Below are positions 44,511 to 55,193 of a DNA stretch of 64,000 nt, piece by piece. The notes beneath the pieces are model-generated. The model searched no databases. It had not been told where the DNA came from and was given only the letters and a program-made list of their open reading frames with translations. The stretch is from positions 1,736,001-1,800,000 of the forward strand of contig NZ_CP017181.1 of the NCBI RefSeq assembly GCF_001729765.1, read 5' to 3'. How positions within the stretch are numbered: the first letter of the stretch is position 1; the number at the start of each line of letters is the position of its first letter. The DNA comes from Enterobacter kobei. GTDB lineage: Bacteria > Pseudomonadota > Gammaproteobacteria > Enterobacterales > Enterobacteriaceae. The position numbers were made by a program, and so were the translations under genes.

Positions 44511-45245
44511 ATGAGTTTTGAAGGAAAAATTGCCCTGGTCACTGGCGCAAGCCGTGGTATCGGGCGCGCAATTGCTGAAACACTGGTTGCGCGCGGCGCG
44601 AAAGTGATTGGTACAGCAACCAGCGAGAATGGCGCTCAGGCCATCAGCGAATATCTGGGTGCAAACGGTAAAGGTCTGGTACTGAATGTGACCGAACCTG
44701 CATCTATCGAATCTGTTCTGGAAAATATTCGTGCAGAGTTTGGCGAAGTGGATATTCTGGTAAACAATGCCGGGATCACTCGCGACAACCTTCTGATGCG
44801 AATGAAAGATGATGAGTGGAACGATATTATCGAAACCAACCTGTCATCTGTATTCCGTCTGTCAAAAGCGGTAATGCGCGCTATGATGAAAAAGCGTCAT
44901 GGTCGTATTATCACTGTTGGTTCTGTGGTTGGTACCATGGGAAATGCTGGTCAGGCTAACTACGCTGCGGCGAAAGCGGGTCTGATTGGTTTCAGTAAGT
45001 CGCTGGCGCGTGAAGTCGCGTCCCGCGGGATTACTGTAAACGTTGTTGCTCCGGGCTTTATTGAAACGGACATGACGCGTGCGCTGACCGATGAGCAGCG
45101 TGCGGGTACACTGGCGGCAGTTCCTGCGGGTCGTCTTGGCGACCCTAAAGAAATCGCCAGTGCGGTTGCATTTTTAGCCTCTGACGAAGCGGGTTACATC
45201 ACTGGTGAAACCCTCCACGTCAACGGCGGGATGTACATGGTTTAA
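44511..45245 (+). CDS. fabG: 3-oxoacyl-ACP reductase FabG
   Basis: A 244-residue NADPH-dependent short-chain reductase. The cofactor motif TGASRGIG lies near 12-19, and the catalytic Ser-Tyr-Lys set is in GSVVGTMGNAGQANYAAAKAG. NNAGITRDNLLMRM is also conserved. Its length is the same as E. coli FabG. A 154-base gap with the acpP promoter follows. Confidence 0.97.
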   Translation: MSFEGKIALVTGASRGIGRAIAETLVARGAKVIGTATSENGAQAISEYLGANGKGLVLNVTEPASIESVLENIRAEFGEVDILVNNAGITRDNLLMRMKDDEWNDIIETNLSSVFRLSKAVMRAMMKKRHGRIITVGSVVGTMGNAGQANYAAAKAGLIGFSKSLAREVASRGITVNVVAPGFIETDMTRALTDEQRAGTLAAVPAGRLGDPKEIASAVAFLASDEAGYITGETLHVNGGMYMV

Positions 45246-45326
45246 TCACGATCGAAAATATTTGCGTTATTAGGGCAAATGGCCTCAAAATAACGTAAAA
45301 TCGTGGTAAGACCTGCCGGGATTTAG

Positions 45327-45354
45327 TTGCAAATTTTTCAACATTTTATACACT
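45327..45354 (+). promoter_or_regulatory. Promoter of acpP
   Basis: TTGCAA, a 16-base AT-rich spacer and TACACT, about 45 bases before the acpP ATG. An AT-rich leader fits the very high expression of acpP. Confidence 0.7.
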
Positions 45355-45399
45355 ACGAAAACCATCGCGAAAGCGAGTTTTGATAGGAAATTTAAGAGT

Positions 45400-45636
45400 A
45401 TGAGCACTATCGAAGAACGCGTTAAGAAAATTATCGGCGAACAGCTGGGCGTTAAGCAGGAAGAAGTTGTGAACTCCGCTTCCTTCGTTGAAGACCTGGG
45501 CGCAGATTCTCTTGACACCGTTGAGCTGGTAATGGCTCTGGAAGAAGAGTTTGATACTGAGATTCCGGACGAAGAAGCTGAGAAGATCACCACCGTTCAG
45601 GCTGCCATTGATTACATCAACGGCCACCAGGCGTAA
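45400..45636 (+). CDS. acpP: Acyl carrier protein
   Basis: A 78-residue acidic carrier protein, the same as the enteric consensus. The 4'-phosphopantetheine attachment serine is in the ADSLDTVEL motif (Ser37 counting the initiator Met). It shuttles acyl chains to the fab enzymes on both sides and to LpxL and PlsX, also encoded in this window. A terminator-like hairpin follows. Confidence 0.98.
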   Translation: MSTIEERVKKIIGEQLGVKQEEVVNSASFVEDLGADSLDTVELVMALEEEFDTEIPDEEAEKITTVQAAIDYINGHQA

Positions 45637-45647
45637 GTGAACATCTC

Positions 45648-46969
<1,322 letters not shown>

Positions 46970-46984
46970 TGGTTTCTTGCCCAT

Positions 46985-47018
46985 AAAAAACGGAGCGCAT
47001 AGCGCTCCGTTTTTTTTA
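46985..47018. terminator. Bidirectional terminator between fabF and the fimbrial operon
   Basis: CGGAGCGC-ATA-GCGCTCCG is flanked by six A on the left and nine T on the right, so it ends both fabF (+) and the fimbrial operon (-). Confidence 0.92.
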
Positions 47019-47031
47019 GTTCACATTTTCG

Positions 47032-47547
47032 TTACTGATAGGTGAAAGTGAACTGGACGGTGGTGTTAAATTCGCCTGCCGTGACGGTTCCCGTAGGGGT
47101 ATAGAGGCGGGCCGCGAGAGGGAACTGCGCATAGTGCGTTGTTCTGTCTACATCGACGGTAATCGAGCCCGCGGGTGAGATCTCGGTGAGATGATCGCGG
47201 GTCATGATCTGCATCGCCATGCCTGTTGCATCCCCGCTGCTATTAGCAAATTTTGTCTGATCGTCACTGTCTGAATCGCCGGTCAAGGTAGCCTTAACAC
47301 GTGTCGTTGAGCTGGGGCAGGATGAAAGCGTGAGTGAAAAATCCTGCCATTCTCCGGTTGCCCCAACGCGACTAAAGTTTACCGCTCGTGCTTGATCGAA
47401 CCTTACTGTCTGATTTTTGGATCCCGTATCCACGGTACAGGCAGACGCCACGACCGTGCCGCTCAGATCGATAGTGGTTGCCTGCGCGGAGCTACAAAGT
47501 GCAAACACCAGGCATGCGAGAGTAGATTTTACCCGTTCTATCATCAT
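47032..47547 (-). CDS. Minor fimbrial subunit, last gene of the operon
   Basis: A 171-residue pilin-like protein with a signal peptide ending near SSAQA, then TTIDLSGTVVASACTVDTGS. The early cysteine pairs with the Cys in TLSSCPSS, the usual pilin disulfide. The C-terminal QFTFTYQ has the penultimate Tyr used as donor-strand recognition by the chaperone. The start is one of three close ATGs; 47547 has AGGA five bases upstream. It resembles the adjacent subunit. Its place in the pilus (adaptor, base or minor shaft) is unknown. Confidence 0.8.
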   Translation of the reverse strand: MMIERVKSTLACLVFALCSSAQATTIDLSGTVVASACTVDTGSKNQTVRFDQARAVNFSRVGATGEWQDFSLTLSSCPSSTTRVKATLTGDSDSDDQTKFANSSGDATGMAMQIMTRDHLTEISPAGSITVDVDRTTHYAQFPLAARLYTPTGTVTAGEFNTTVQFTFTYQ

Positions 47548-47559
47548 CCCCATCCTGCA

Positions 47560-48087
47560 TTACTGATAGGTAAAGGTGGCCTGTGCCTGGCCGATAATGG
47601 TGCCTGGCATCACGTTGCCGTTGGAAACGGCGCGGGCACGCATTTTCAAATCATAGGCGTGCGTACTGCTGCTGATGGCGACATTTTGCAATGTGGCGCC
47701 ACTCTTGTAAGCCGTGTTAGTCGTTTCGTCGGTCAACTCCAGCTTCAGGTTAGTGGCCGTTCCGGTATTTTTATAATAGTTAGTATCGGTATCCGTTGTA
47801 CCGCCAAAAGTAACGCTAAAGCTGGACGTTGAAGCAGGGCAGTTTGTTAATGCAAGCGTAAAGTTAGTCCAGTTTGTTGCACTTCCGGCAGTGGCCAGAC
47901 TATCAGCCTGTATATTGTCACCTAATTTTACCGCCAGCGAGGGGCTATCTCCATTGACCACACAGGGTGAGGCAACAACCGTGCCTGTAATGTCAATATT
48001 GACCGAGTTGGCTGAACACGCGCCAGAAAACAGACCTCCGCAGAGCGTTGCCAGAATCGCTATTTTTTTTCCATTCGCGATATTCAT
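47560..48087 (-). CDS. Minor fimbrial subunit
   Basis: A 175-residue pilin-like protein. Signal peptide IAILATLCGGLFSGACSA precedes NSVNIDITGTVVASPCVVNG. The cysteine pair is CVVNG and LTNCPAST, and the tail is QATFTYQ. The ATG at 48087 has AAGGA six bases upstream; an ATG two codons earlier overlaps the ribosome site. It lies between the tip adhesin gene and the last pilin-like gene, so it is likely an adaptor near the tip. Confidence 0.8.
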   Translation of the reverse strand: MNIANGKKIAILATLCGGLFSGACSANSVNIDITGTVVASPCVVNGDSPSLAVKLGDNIQADSLATAGSATNWTNFTLALTNCPASTSSFSVTFGGTTDTDTNYYKNTGTATNLKLELTDETTNTAYKSGATLQNVAISSSTHAYDLKMRARAVSNGNVMPGTIIGQAQATFTYQ

Positions 48088-48103
48088 TTTCATTCCTTAT
48101 GTA

Positions 48104-49105
48104 TTAGTTGTAGGTTACTTTAAGTTCAATGGCCGATTTCACATTGCCAGCAGTAACGGTTGCAGCGTCATCAATATAATAAGCGACCTTAAAATCGGGC
48201 AGGGTGTAGTCGCCTGACCCGTCATAAAGGCCCAGATTGATCTCACTGTTGATCTTATGTGCAGAACCATCGGCGTTCTGTACCTGAATATAGACATTGC
48301 TGGCGTAACCATCGCCAGTGACCGTATTTAATACCCCATTATTGGCATTGTGTGCGCCGTATACCGCGAATAAGTTATAGGTGATCCCATTAATCGCGCC
48401 AGGGCAGTTTTTCAACTCAACTTTGGGTACGTCGGTAATGTTTGATGCGCCACTTGCCAGGCTTGCACCATACAGTGGGGATAATTTTATTTCCTTTGGT
48501 GCGTTAATAGTACAGGCAGTTACAATTGGCTGACTGACTACGCCGGACAGAATCAGGCCCGAATCTAACGCAACACCATCACCATCAGGGTTATGTACGT
48601 TCATGGTTACGTCGGGGACAGAAATAATAGTACCTGCTGGTATTTTTTCACTTAATCTGACCAGGCGATACCATACATGGTAGTAACCGTCACGCGCGCT
48701 ACCATCGACAATTGGCAGATTGATGCGGTAATTGGGAGCTGTGGGATTATCTTGCGGTGAATATCCCGGTACAGATGAAACATGGACCTGATATTGAATA
48801 CCAATACCTGGATTGCTTGTTGCCCAGGTCACATTGTCGGCAAGTAATTGTCCGTTAACAGACAAATCAATATAGGAGTTTTTTCCTTCGCCGGGGATAG
48901 TCTCGGTATAAATGGAATCATTATCATACCAGTCTGTCGTGCCGCCCACGACATTCGGTATAGATAATGTAGAAAATCCATGGTGCATGACATGGAAAGA
49001 TTGAACTTCAATATAATTTGCGTAGGCGCAATTTATGCCTGACAGACCACATGGAATAAAAATAACAGGGGTTAGCCATTTTTTAAGCATTTTATTTAAC
49101 GACAT
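48104..49105 (-). CDS. Two-domain fimbrial tip adhesin
   Basis: A 333-residue protein about twice the length of the pilins. After an N-terminal signal peptide, residues to about 200 form a putative receptor-binding domain with little sign of a known motif (IEVQSFHVMHHGFSTLSIPN). From about 200 a pilin domain begins (VTACTINAPKEIKLSPLYG) and ends in ELKVTYN. This architecture is that of FimH-like tip adhesins; ligand unknown. The ATG at 49105 overlaps the usher stop by 10 bases. The gene is visibly AT-richer than the core genes around it. Confidence 0.78.
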   Translation of the reverse strand: MSLNKMLKKWLTPVIFIPCGLSGINCAYANYIEVQSFHVMHHGFSTLSIPNVVGGTTDWYDNDSIYTETIPGEGKNSYIDLSVNGQLLADNVTWATSNPGIGIQYQVHVSSVPGYSPQDNPTAPNYRINLPIVDGSARDGYYHVWYRLVRLSEKIPAGTIISVPDVTMNVHNPDGDGVALDSGLILSGVVSQPIVTACTINAPKEIKLSPLYGASLASGASNITDVPKVELKNCPGAINGITYNLFAVYGAHNANNGVLNTVTGDGYASNVYIQVQNADGSAHKINSEINLGLYDGSGDYTLPDFKVAYYIDDAATVTAGNVKSAIELKVTYN

Positions 49106-51639
49106 GATGCGTTGACCTCTACAATTGCGCTTGATGATGTGCTCTCTGGTAATTGCCAGCGGGTATGACACTGCTTATTTGCACCCCATTTAACGGTTGC
49201 ACTTCCCTGAAGTGACATACCAGCCAGATAAACCTGTCCACCATCACCGACAATCGAGGTGGTTTTTGCGTTCTTGTCGTCAGTCACGATTGCACCAAAC
49301 GGAACAGGGCGCCCGTCACGACGGGTTAACGTCATCAAAACGCGTTTACCCACACGTGTGTCAAAATGTGCCCGGACAATAGCCCCTCGGGTTGGCGTAA
49401 CCGTTTTCGCAGAAAGCTCAACGTCGGCATCATCCGGCAGTTGTTCGGTATTCAGCGACAGCGTGTTTTCACGGTATGGGCTGATAAACGGCACAACGGT
49501 ATAGCCGCGGAAATCGGTGCTGACGCCCGTCTGGTTAGTGATATCAACACCGCTTGCTCCCGGCGCTTCAACCAGAGCGACGGTCCCACCTAATTCCTGA
49601 CTCAGCGTAATGCCATTTGCATGCGCAACCACACCGCCGCTGATACCATAATTTACCCGGCGCTGATCGTGGTCGTAACTGTAGGCGCTGTTCATTCTGG
49701 CATAGGTACCCTGATAGTCCAGGCTGGCGCTACCACCGTTACCCTCATCGTGGTTCGTCTCGCTTTCCTGCACGCTCCAGTTGAGGTTCTGATCTTGCAG
49801 CGCGGTGCCATTCAGCCCGACCGTATGGCTGGTGCTGCCATGTTTACTGGTATTGAGGTTGTAGGTGGCGCGACTGCTGCTGAGCCAGCGATCCAGCGGC
49901 ACGCTGATACTCATTGAGAACACCTGGTCCTCGCTGTAAACGGTGTCGCTGTCGCGGGCATCAGTGGTGTTACGGTTAAAGCTGTAGTTCAGGCTCCAGG
50001 TGATGCCGTTCCAGCTGTTGCTGTAACCCGCGCCGATTGAGCGCATTGTTCGGTCGCTGTTCCAGTAATCCTCGCTGATGGCGTTTAACGAGATGGACCC
50101 CGCGCCTTCCCAGAGATTCTGGTTAAGCAATATCTCGGCACGATTACGCCGGCGTTCGGTATTGTCCTGCCAGTTACTGTCCCGCCAGGTGTCGAGTACT
50201 TCCTGCAGGGTGTAATAGCCTGAAGTTGAGTAGCGATAACCCGAAATGGCGATATTGGTCCCCGTTTCGAGAATGTTTTTACTGTAACGAACCCGCATTG
50301 ACTGGCCGATCGCTTTTTCCTGATCCTGTTGGGTTGACCAGGCCTGCGTGCCATCGACGGATACGGCTCCCAGCCCACCAAAGTTTTTACCGATCCCCAC
50401 AAGTAGCGACTGATAATGTTGCGATAGCTGTCCGCCGCCGTAGGCGGTAAATCCTGCTGGCAGGCCGTAGATGGCCGAGCCCTGAGTAAAGAATGTTTTA
50501 TCGACGGCGCTGTCGTAAGGACGGTACTGACCGCTGGTCAGGCTGTACTTTAAACGACCTTCACGCTGTAGAACCGGCAGTGAGGCGAAGGGGACCAACT
50601 GGTGCTGTTCGCTGCCGTCAGCTTCTTTAATCGTCACGTCCAGATCGCCGCTACTGCCCGTGGGATACATGTCAGTGATCTCAAATGCCCCCGGCGACAC
50701 ATAGCTTTGGTAAATGGTGTAGCCGTTTTGTTTAATGATGACCTGGGCGTTGGTCCGGGCAATTCCGCGAACCACCGGTGCGTAGCCGCGCAGGCTGTCA
50801 GGCAGCATGTCGTCATCGGAGGCCAGTTGCGCACCCCGGAAAGGCACGCTGTCAAACAGATCGGAAGGGGAGTTGCTTTCGCCAAGTGTCAGCTGACTTT
50901 TGAGCGCGATAATATTTCGCTGAGCGTAGGTATATGCCGAATCCCAGTTATTCTGGGTATTGTCGCCGCTGGTATTGCGTGACCAGGTGCTGTAGTTACG
51001 AACGCGCCATGGGCCGATATTTAGCCCTGGGCGCAGGTTCAGGTAATAGCTGTCTGAATCGGTCATATCAGAGTGACGAGCCTGGGTGTTGCCGCCTGTA
51101 AAGCTGTAATTAAGCAGCAGTGCATTGATGCCTTCATCCAGGCGTTCTGGAGCAACATATCCACGCGCCTGGTTATTCATCGCCGCCTGAGGGATGCTCA
51201 ACAAAAGTTGCTGTTTATTGAAGACGAACTGAGTAGCAGCGTTGGGAATAGCGGCCAGGTTTGCGCAATGGTTCTCTCCGGTCAGTTGCGGAAATTGCTC
51301 GGTTCGGACGCCAAAGTCACGTAGCATCTCCATGCTTATGCACGGTTGCAATGATGTCTGGCCGTGACTGTCCTTTTGCATGCTAAATTCAATGTCATGT
51401 GTGCCAGTCAATGTCTGATTGACCAGCACGTCAACGCGATAAGTACCCGGCATTTGGCCAACACCTTCTTCAAAGGCACTCAGGTCAGAAATGTCTTTAC
51501 CTGGACCGTCAATACCCAGTAGCGCGGGGTTAAAATATTCCCGGGCACAGGCAGGGTGCGACAACGAGAACGTACACTGCAATGCGATGAAGCAGGCCAG
51601 CCTGGTTGGCGAGATCTTATTTTTTTTAGCTCTGATCAT
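49096..51639 (-). CDS. Fimbrial outer-membrane usher
   Basis: An 847-residue usher that receives chaperone-subunit complexes and threads the pilus through the outer membrane. The N-terminal signal ends near HPACA, then REYFNPALLGIDG (the classical FimD-type FNP.LL start). A pore domain with a plug follows (ARTNAQVIIKQNGYTIYQ, the usher signature, and YVSPGAFEITDMYPTGSSGDLDV) and a C-terminal domain ends with a cysteine pair (QCHTRW, NASCR). The length is normal and the frame is intact. AAGGA lies before the ATG. Confidence 0.95.
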   Translation of the reverse strand: MIRAKKNKISPTRLACFIALQCTFSLSHPACAREYFNPALLGIDGPGKDISDLSAFEEGVGQMPGTYRVDVLVNQTLTGTHDIEFSMQKDSHGQTSLQPCISMEMLRDFGVRTEQFPQLTGENHCANLAAIPNAATQFVFNKQQLLLSIPQAAMNNQARGYVAPERLDEGINALLLNYSFTGGNTQARHSDMTDSDSYYLNLRPGLNIGPWRVRNYSTWSRNTSGDNTQNNWDSAYTYAQRNIIALKSQLTLGESNSPSDLFDSVPFRGAQLASDDDMLPDSLRGYAPVVRGIARTNAQVIIKQNGYTIYQSYVSPGAFEITDMYPTGSSGDLDVTIKEADGSEQHQLVPFASLPVLQREGRLKYSLTSGQYRPYDSAVDKTFFTQGSAIYGLPAGFTAYGGGQLSQHYQSLLVGIGKNFGGLGAVSVDGTQAWSTQQDQEKAIGQSMRVRYSKNILETGTNIAISGYRYSTSGYYTLQEVLDTWRDSNWQDNTERRRNRAEILLNQNLWEGAGSISLNAISEDYWNSDRTMRSIGAGYSNSWNGITWSLNYSFNRNTTDARDSDTVYSEDQVFSMSISVPLDRWLSSSRATYNLNTSKHGSTSHTVGLNGTALQDQNLNWSVQESETNHDEGNGGSASLDYQGTYARMNSAYSYDHDQRRVNYGISGGVVAHANGITLSQELGGTVALVEAPGASGVDITNQTGVSTDFRGYTVVPFISPYRENTLSLNTEQLPDDADVELSAKTVTPTRGAIVRAHFDTRVGKRVLMTLTRRDGRPVPFGAIVTDDKNAKTTSIVGDGGQVYLAGMSLQGSATVKWGANKQCHTRWQLPESTSSSAIVEVNASCR

Positions 51640-51677
51640 TCCGTGATCCTTTCGGAGTCCGAGTATCTAATGAGTGA

Positions 51678-52349
51678 TTACTGCGTCTGGTGTTCCGCGC
51701 CAGCTGCGCCGAAGTCACTGATAATTTTCCAGCGAATATTGCCTTTGGCATTTGCCGGAAGACTGAAGGTCGCGCTGGACATGGGCGCAACGTATGTCGC
51801 ATCCGTAACCGTACTGGCACCGACTTTGACTTCGCTGAAGTTCATGTAATAGGGGGTTGGGTTACTGACCGTAAGCTGTTGATCGCTGCGTTTCCAGCTA
51901 AGCTTGCTGGCAAACTTTTCCGGCATCTCAGTAAGCGATGCGGGGCGATAAATGAGTTTGATACGTGTCTTAATCGCAATCTGTAGGGTATTTACGTTGT
52001 CTAACTTTTCTGTTGCCGGAATGGTTTTAATGTTCATCCAGAACAGTGACTCACGATCCTGTGGCAGATTCCCGCCCGTATTAATAATACGCAGTTTGTT
52101 TTCTTCATTGCCAGCTAAGCGGAACAGGGGCGGCGTGACGATAAACGGTGTTTTACTGGTGTCGTTTTCAACTTTATCAACCCATGACTGAATTAAATAG
52201 GAGTATGGGTCTGGGTTTTTGACGTCCAGGGAAGATTCTTTTTTGTCTGCATGGTATATAATGCGAGTGCCTCCAATAATAACACCCGCTTGCGCTGTTG
52301 CCATTGAAAAAACAAATGCAGCGGCGATTAATGAATTCACTAATTTCAT
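51678..52349 (-). CDS. Periplasmic fimbrial chaperone (PapD family)
   Basis: A 223-residue two-domain Ig-fold chaperone. Signal peptide MKLVNSLIAAAFVFSMATAQA is followed by GVIIGGTRIIYHADKKESSL, whose Arg binds the subunit C terminus. IKLIYRPA is the motif carrying the partner Lys region. The short F1-G1 loop between DRESLFWMNIK and QIAIK is FGS-type, as in Fim/Pap chaperones. The ATG at 52349 was chosen over an upstream in-frame start inside the pilin hairpin. Confidence 0.94.
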   Translation of the reverse strand: MKLVNSLIAAAFVFSMATAQAGVIIGGTRIIYHADKKESSLDVKNPDPYSYLIQSWVDKVENDTSKTPFIVTPPLFRLAGNEENKLRIINTGGNLPQDRESLFWMNIKTIPATEKLDNVNTLQIAIKTRIKLIYRPASLTEMPEKFASKLSWKRSDQQLTVSNPTPYYMNFSEVKVGASTVTDATYVAPMSSATFSLPANAKGNIRWKIISDFGAAGAEHQTQ

Positions 52350-52366
52350 CTGGTTAACCTCAAAAT

Positions 52367-52394
52367 AGCAATGCCGGGAAGCCCCGGCATTGCT
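52367..52394 (-). terminator. Attenuator-type hairpin between the major pilin and chaperone genes
   Basis: A perfect 12-bp stem AGCAATGCCGGG / CCCGGCATTGCT around a 4-base loop, followed by ATTTTG on the minus strand. Partial termination here would raise pilin above chaperone and usher mRNA, as seen in other fimbrial operons. Confidence 0.7.
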
Positions 52395-52427
52395 TATAGC
52401 CAAAGGCGGAAATTTATCGCGCGATGA

Positions 52428-52967
52428 TTAATTGTATGCCAGCGTAAAGTTAGCGGTACCGTTAGCGGAACCCGCCTCAACGGTAGCGGCAGTTGCGATA
52501 TACTGTGCGCTGAAATTCATGGTAGCGGTGCCAGCAGTCGCATCGATGGTCGCTGCTTTAGATGCGGTTGCCAGCGGTAACGCGGTGCCGTCGCCGTTCA
52601 GCAACTGAATAGCAACGCCTTTGGCAACGCCAGTGGTGCCTGCGCCGGTGACTTCCAGATAGTCATTATTAGTGGCGTCTGGTTTGCCGGTGTATTTCAC
52701 AACAACAGCTTTGCCTTTCAGGTCTGCCGGGCACTCAGACAGTTTCAGAGTAAAGCGAGTATTCGCGGCAACGGAACCAGCCTCTGGCAGAGCAGTTTTA
52801 GCGATATCACCTAACTTGACGGTCTGCGGTGCGGTCATGGTGGTGTCAATTTTACAACCTTGCTCGATGATATTACCGGTGAAATTTACCTGTCCATCAT
52901 CGGCCTGCGCGGCAGAAACCATTCCGAGTGTAGTGATTAAGGCAACAGCCGCTACTTTTCCTTTCAT
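52428..52967 (-). CDS. Major fimbrial subunit (FimA-like)
   Basis: A 179-residue pilin. Signal peptide MKGKVAAVALITTLGMVSAAQA precedes DDGQVNFTGNIIEQGCKID. Two cysteines (QGCKID and LSECPADL) form the pilin disulfide, and the C terminus is NFTLAYN with the conserved penultimate Tyr. It is first in the operon and followed by a strong hairpin, which fits the most abundant subunit. In E. coli no fimbrial genes exist between fabF and pabC. Confidence 0.92.
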   Translation of the reverse strand: MKGKVAAVALITTLGMVSAAQADDGQVNFTGNIIEQGCKIDTTMTAPQTVKLGDIAKTALPEAGSVAANTRFTLKLSECPADLKGKAVVVKYTGKPDATNNDYLEVTGAGTTGVAKGVAIQLLNGDGTALPLATASKAATIDATAGTATMNFSAQYIATAATVEAGSANGTANFTLAYN

Positions 52968-53359
52968 TGATAATGTCCTTGAAGAGTGTGATTGATATAA
53001 AACACAGGTGAGTACTCATGGCACACGATGTGATGATGCTCGATAGTTTTCAGCAAGAAACATTGTCTTGTGTTTTTAAAACTATCTTGCGCACTTGGGT
53101 ATTCACATGGGGGATTATATCTATGTGCTAAAATATGAACTATAAACTATATCTAATGAGTGTTTTTAATTTAACTTTAATAATCCTCTCCGTGAATAAT
53201 ATTTCATTTATTCATTAATAGATGAATAGCATTTCTCTCATGTATACAGGCGTAGGCGCGCCCAACCTTCCTGTGCTTTTTTACATTTATTCGAAGATAA
53301 CAGACTTGCGATATCCTCTTTCACCTGCCACCCTAGTCAGGTATTTATATGGAGGGTGA
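52968..53359. promoter_or_regulatory. AT-rich regulatory gap between the fimbrial operon and pabC
   Basis: 392 bases without an open frame. It holds the divergent promoters of the major pilin (-) and pabC (+). It is far richer in A+T than the flanks, which suggests H-NS silencing. I see only one weak inverted repeat (TATTCAT-TAATAG-ATGAATA near 53208-53227) and no pair of long inverted repeats with a recombinase gene, so no fim-type switch. Confidence 0.5.
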
Positions 53360-54169
53360 ATGTATCTAATTAATGGTGAGTTACAAAAAAAGTTAGATGT
53401 GAACGATCGTAGCGTTCAGTTTGGGGATGGTTGTTTTACCACTGCTCGAATTAGCGGCGGCGTTGTTTCACTTTTCAGCCACCATCTGACACGTTTGCAG
53501 ACGGCCTGCACAAGGTTGGCTATCCCGTTTGATGCATGGGAAACCCTTGCTGCGGAAATGCGGGATATGGCGCAAAAGCAGGGTGACGGGGTGTTAAAGG
53601 TTGTTATCACGCGTGGAGCTGGCGGTCGCGGCTATAGCCCCGCAGGCTGTCAGCAACCGGTGCGCATCCTGAGCGTTTCTGAATACCCAACGCATTACGC
53701 ACGCTGGAAAGAAACCGGCGTAACGCTTGCTCTCAGCCCGATCCCCTTGGGTCGCAACCCTTATCTTGCAGGAATGAAGCACCTCAACCGCCTTGAGCAG
53801 GTGTTGATTCGTTCTCATCTTGAGCAGACGGATGCCGATGAAGCCCTTGTCCTTGACAGCGATGGGTGGCTTACGGAATGCTGTGCCGCAAATCTGTTCT
53901 GGCGCTGTGGGCAGGATGTCTTTACCCCACGCCTCGATCAGGCGGGCGTAAACGGCATTATGCGGCAGTTTATTATCGCCCAACTGGCACTGACCGCGTA
54001 TCGCGTTGTCGAAGTGAATGCGCCGCTAACGGCGCTCGCGCAGGCTGATGAAGTGCTTATCTGCAACGCGCTAATGCCGGTTGTCCCCGTACAGCGCTAC
54101 GCAGAGCGAGAGTGGCCCGCGCGCGAACTTTACCACTATTTAGCCCCAATTTGTGAGTCGTCCGATTAG
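53360..54169 (+). CDS. pabC: Aminodeoxychorismate lyase PabC
   Basis: A 269-residue PLP enzyme that makes p-aminobenzoate from aminodeoxychorismate in folate synthesis. The PLP lysine is Lys140 in [15 protein letters not shown], and [14 protein letters not shown] is the second family motif. GGAGGGTGA precedes the ATG. The length equals that of E. coli PabC, but the middle is more divergent than most neighbours. It leads the pabC-mltG-tmk-holB-tatD run. Confidence 0.95.
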   Translation: MYLINGELQKKLDVNDRSVQFGDGCFTTARISGGVVSLFSHHLTRLQTACTRLAIPFDAWETLAAEMRDMAQKQGDGVLKVVITRGAGGRGYSPAGCQQPVRILSVSEYPTHYARWKETGVTLALSPIPLGRNPYLAGMKHLNRLEQVLIRSHLEQTDADEALVLDSDGWLTECCAANLFWRCGQDVFTPRLDQAGVNGIMRQFIIAQLALTAYRVVEVNAPLTALAQADEVLICNALMPVVPVQRYAEREWPARELYHYLAPICESSD

Positions 54170-54170
54170 C

Positions 54171-55193
54171 ATGATGAAACTGTTACGCCTTGTTCTGTTA
54201 CTGTTGGTTGTCCTCGGCGCTGCCGCCGGCGTCGGTGTATGGAAAGTTTTCCAGCTGGCGGACAGTAAGATCCTCATTAAAGACGAGACGATTTTTACCC
54301 TTAAAGCCGGTACCGGGCGGATGGCGCTGGGCGAACAGCTTTACAGCGATAAAATCATCAACCGCCCGCGCGTGTTCCAGTGGTTACTGCGTATCGAGCC
54401 GGAACTGTCTCACTTCAAGGCCGGTACCTATCGTTTTACGCCCGGCATGACCGTCAGGGAGATGCTGCAGCTGCTGGAAAGTGGCAAAGAAGCGCAGTTC
54501 CCGCTGCGTTTTGTCGAAGGAATGCGACTGAGCGATTACCTGAAACAGCTGCGTGATGCACCCTATATCAAGCACACTCTGAAAGATGATCGTTACGAGA
54601 CGGTCGCCGGGGTGCTGAAATTTGAGCATCCTGAGTGGGTGGAAGGCTGGTTCTGGCCGGACACCTGGATGTACACCGCGGGCACGACGGATGTCGCAAT
54701 TCTTAAACGGGCGCACAAAAAGATGGTCGCGGCAGTCGATTCCGCCTGGGAAAGGCGTATGGAAGGGCTGCCCTATAAAGATCAAAACCAGTTCGTGACC
54801 ATGGCTTCGATCATCGAGAAAGAGACTGCCGTTGCTGCCGAGCGCGATCGGGTCGCGTCGGTATTTATCAACCGTCTTCGCATTGGCATGCGTCTGCAAA
54901 CCGATCCTACCGTTATTTACGGCATGGGCGAGCGCTACAACGGAAAGATTTCGAGGAAAGATCTCGAGACGCCAACGGCGTATAATACCTACGTCATTAA
55001 CGGCCTGCCGCCGGGCCCGATTGCAACGCCGAGCGAGGCGTCGCTTAAAGCCGCCGCGCATCCGGCCAAAACACCGTATCTCTATTTTGTGGCTGACGGA
55101 AAAGGGGGGCATACCTTTAACACCAACCTTGTCAGTCATAATCGCTCTGTTCAGGACTATCTGAAGGCACTTAAGGAAAAAAATGCGCAGTAA
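54171..55193 (+). CDS. mltG: Endolytic murein transglycosylase MltG
   Basis: A 340-residue inner-membrane transglycosylase (YceG family) that cuts new glycan strands and sets their length. One N-terminal membrane anchor ([21 protein letters not shown]) is followed by a periplasmic LysM-like region and the catalytic domain with the Glu in [14 protein letters not shown] near 218. [15 protein letters not shown] is conserved. Two ATGs in a row (54171, 54174) are possible; the first gives the E. coli length. It overlaps tmk by 11 bases. Confidence 0.95.
   Translation: MMKLLRLVLLLLVVLGAAAGVGVWKVFQLADSKILIKDETIFTLKAGTGRMALGEQLYSDKIINRPRVFQWLLRIEPELSHFKAGTYRFTPGMTVREMLQLLESGKEAQFPLRFVEGMRLSDYLKQLRDAPYIKHTLKDDRYETVAGVLKFEHPEWVEGWFWPDTWMYTAGTTDVAILKRAHKKMVAAVDSAWERRMEGLPYKDQNQFVTMASIIEKETAVAAERDRVASVFINRLRIGMRLQTDPTVIYGMGERYNGKISRKDLETPTAYNTYVINGLPPGPIATPSEASLKAAAHPAKTPYLYFVADGKGGHTFNTNLVSHNRSVQDYLKALKEKNAQ

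Noticed and set aside
52968..53359. fim-type invertible promoter switch
   Set aside because: No pair of long inverted repeats flanks a promoter and no FimB/FimE-like recombinase is in the window; only a weak 7-bp dyad is present.
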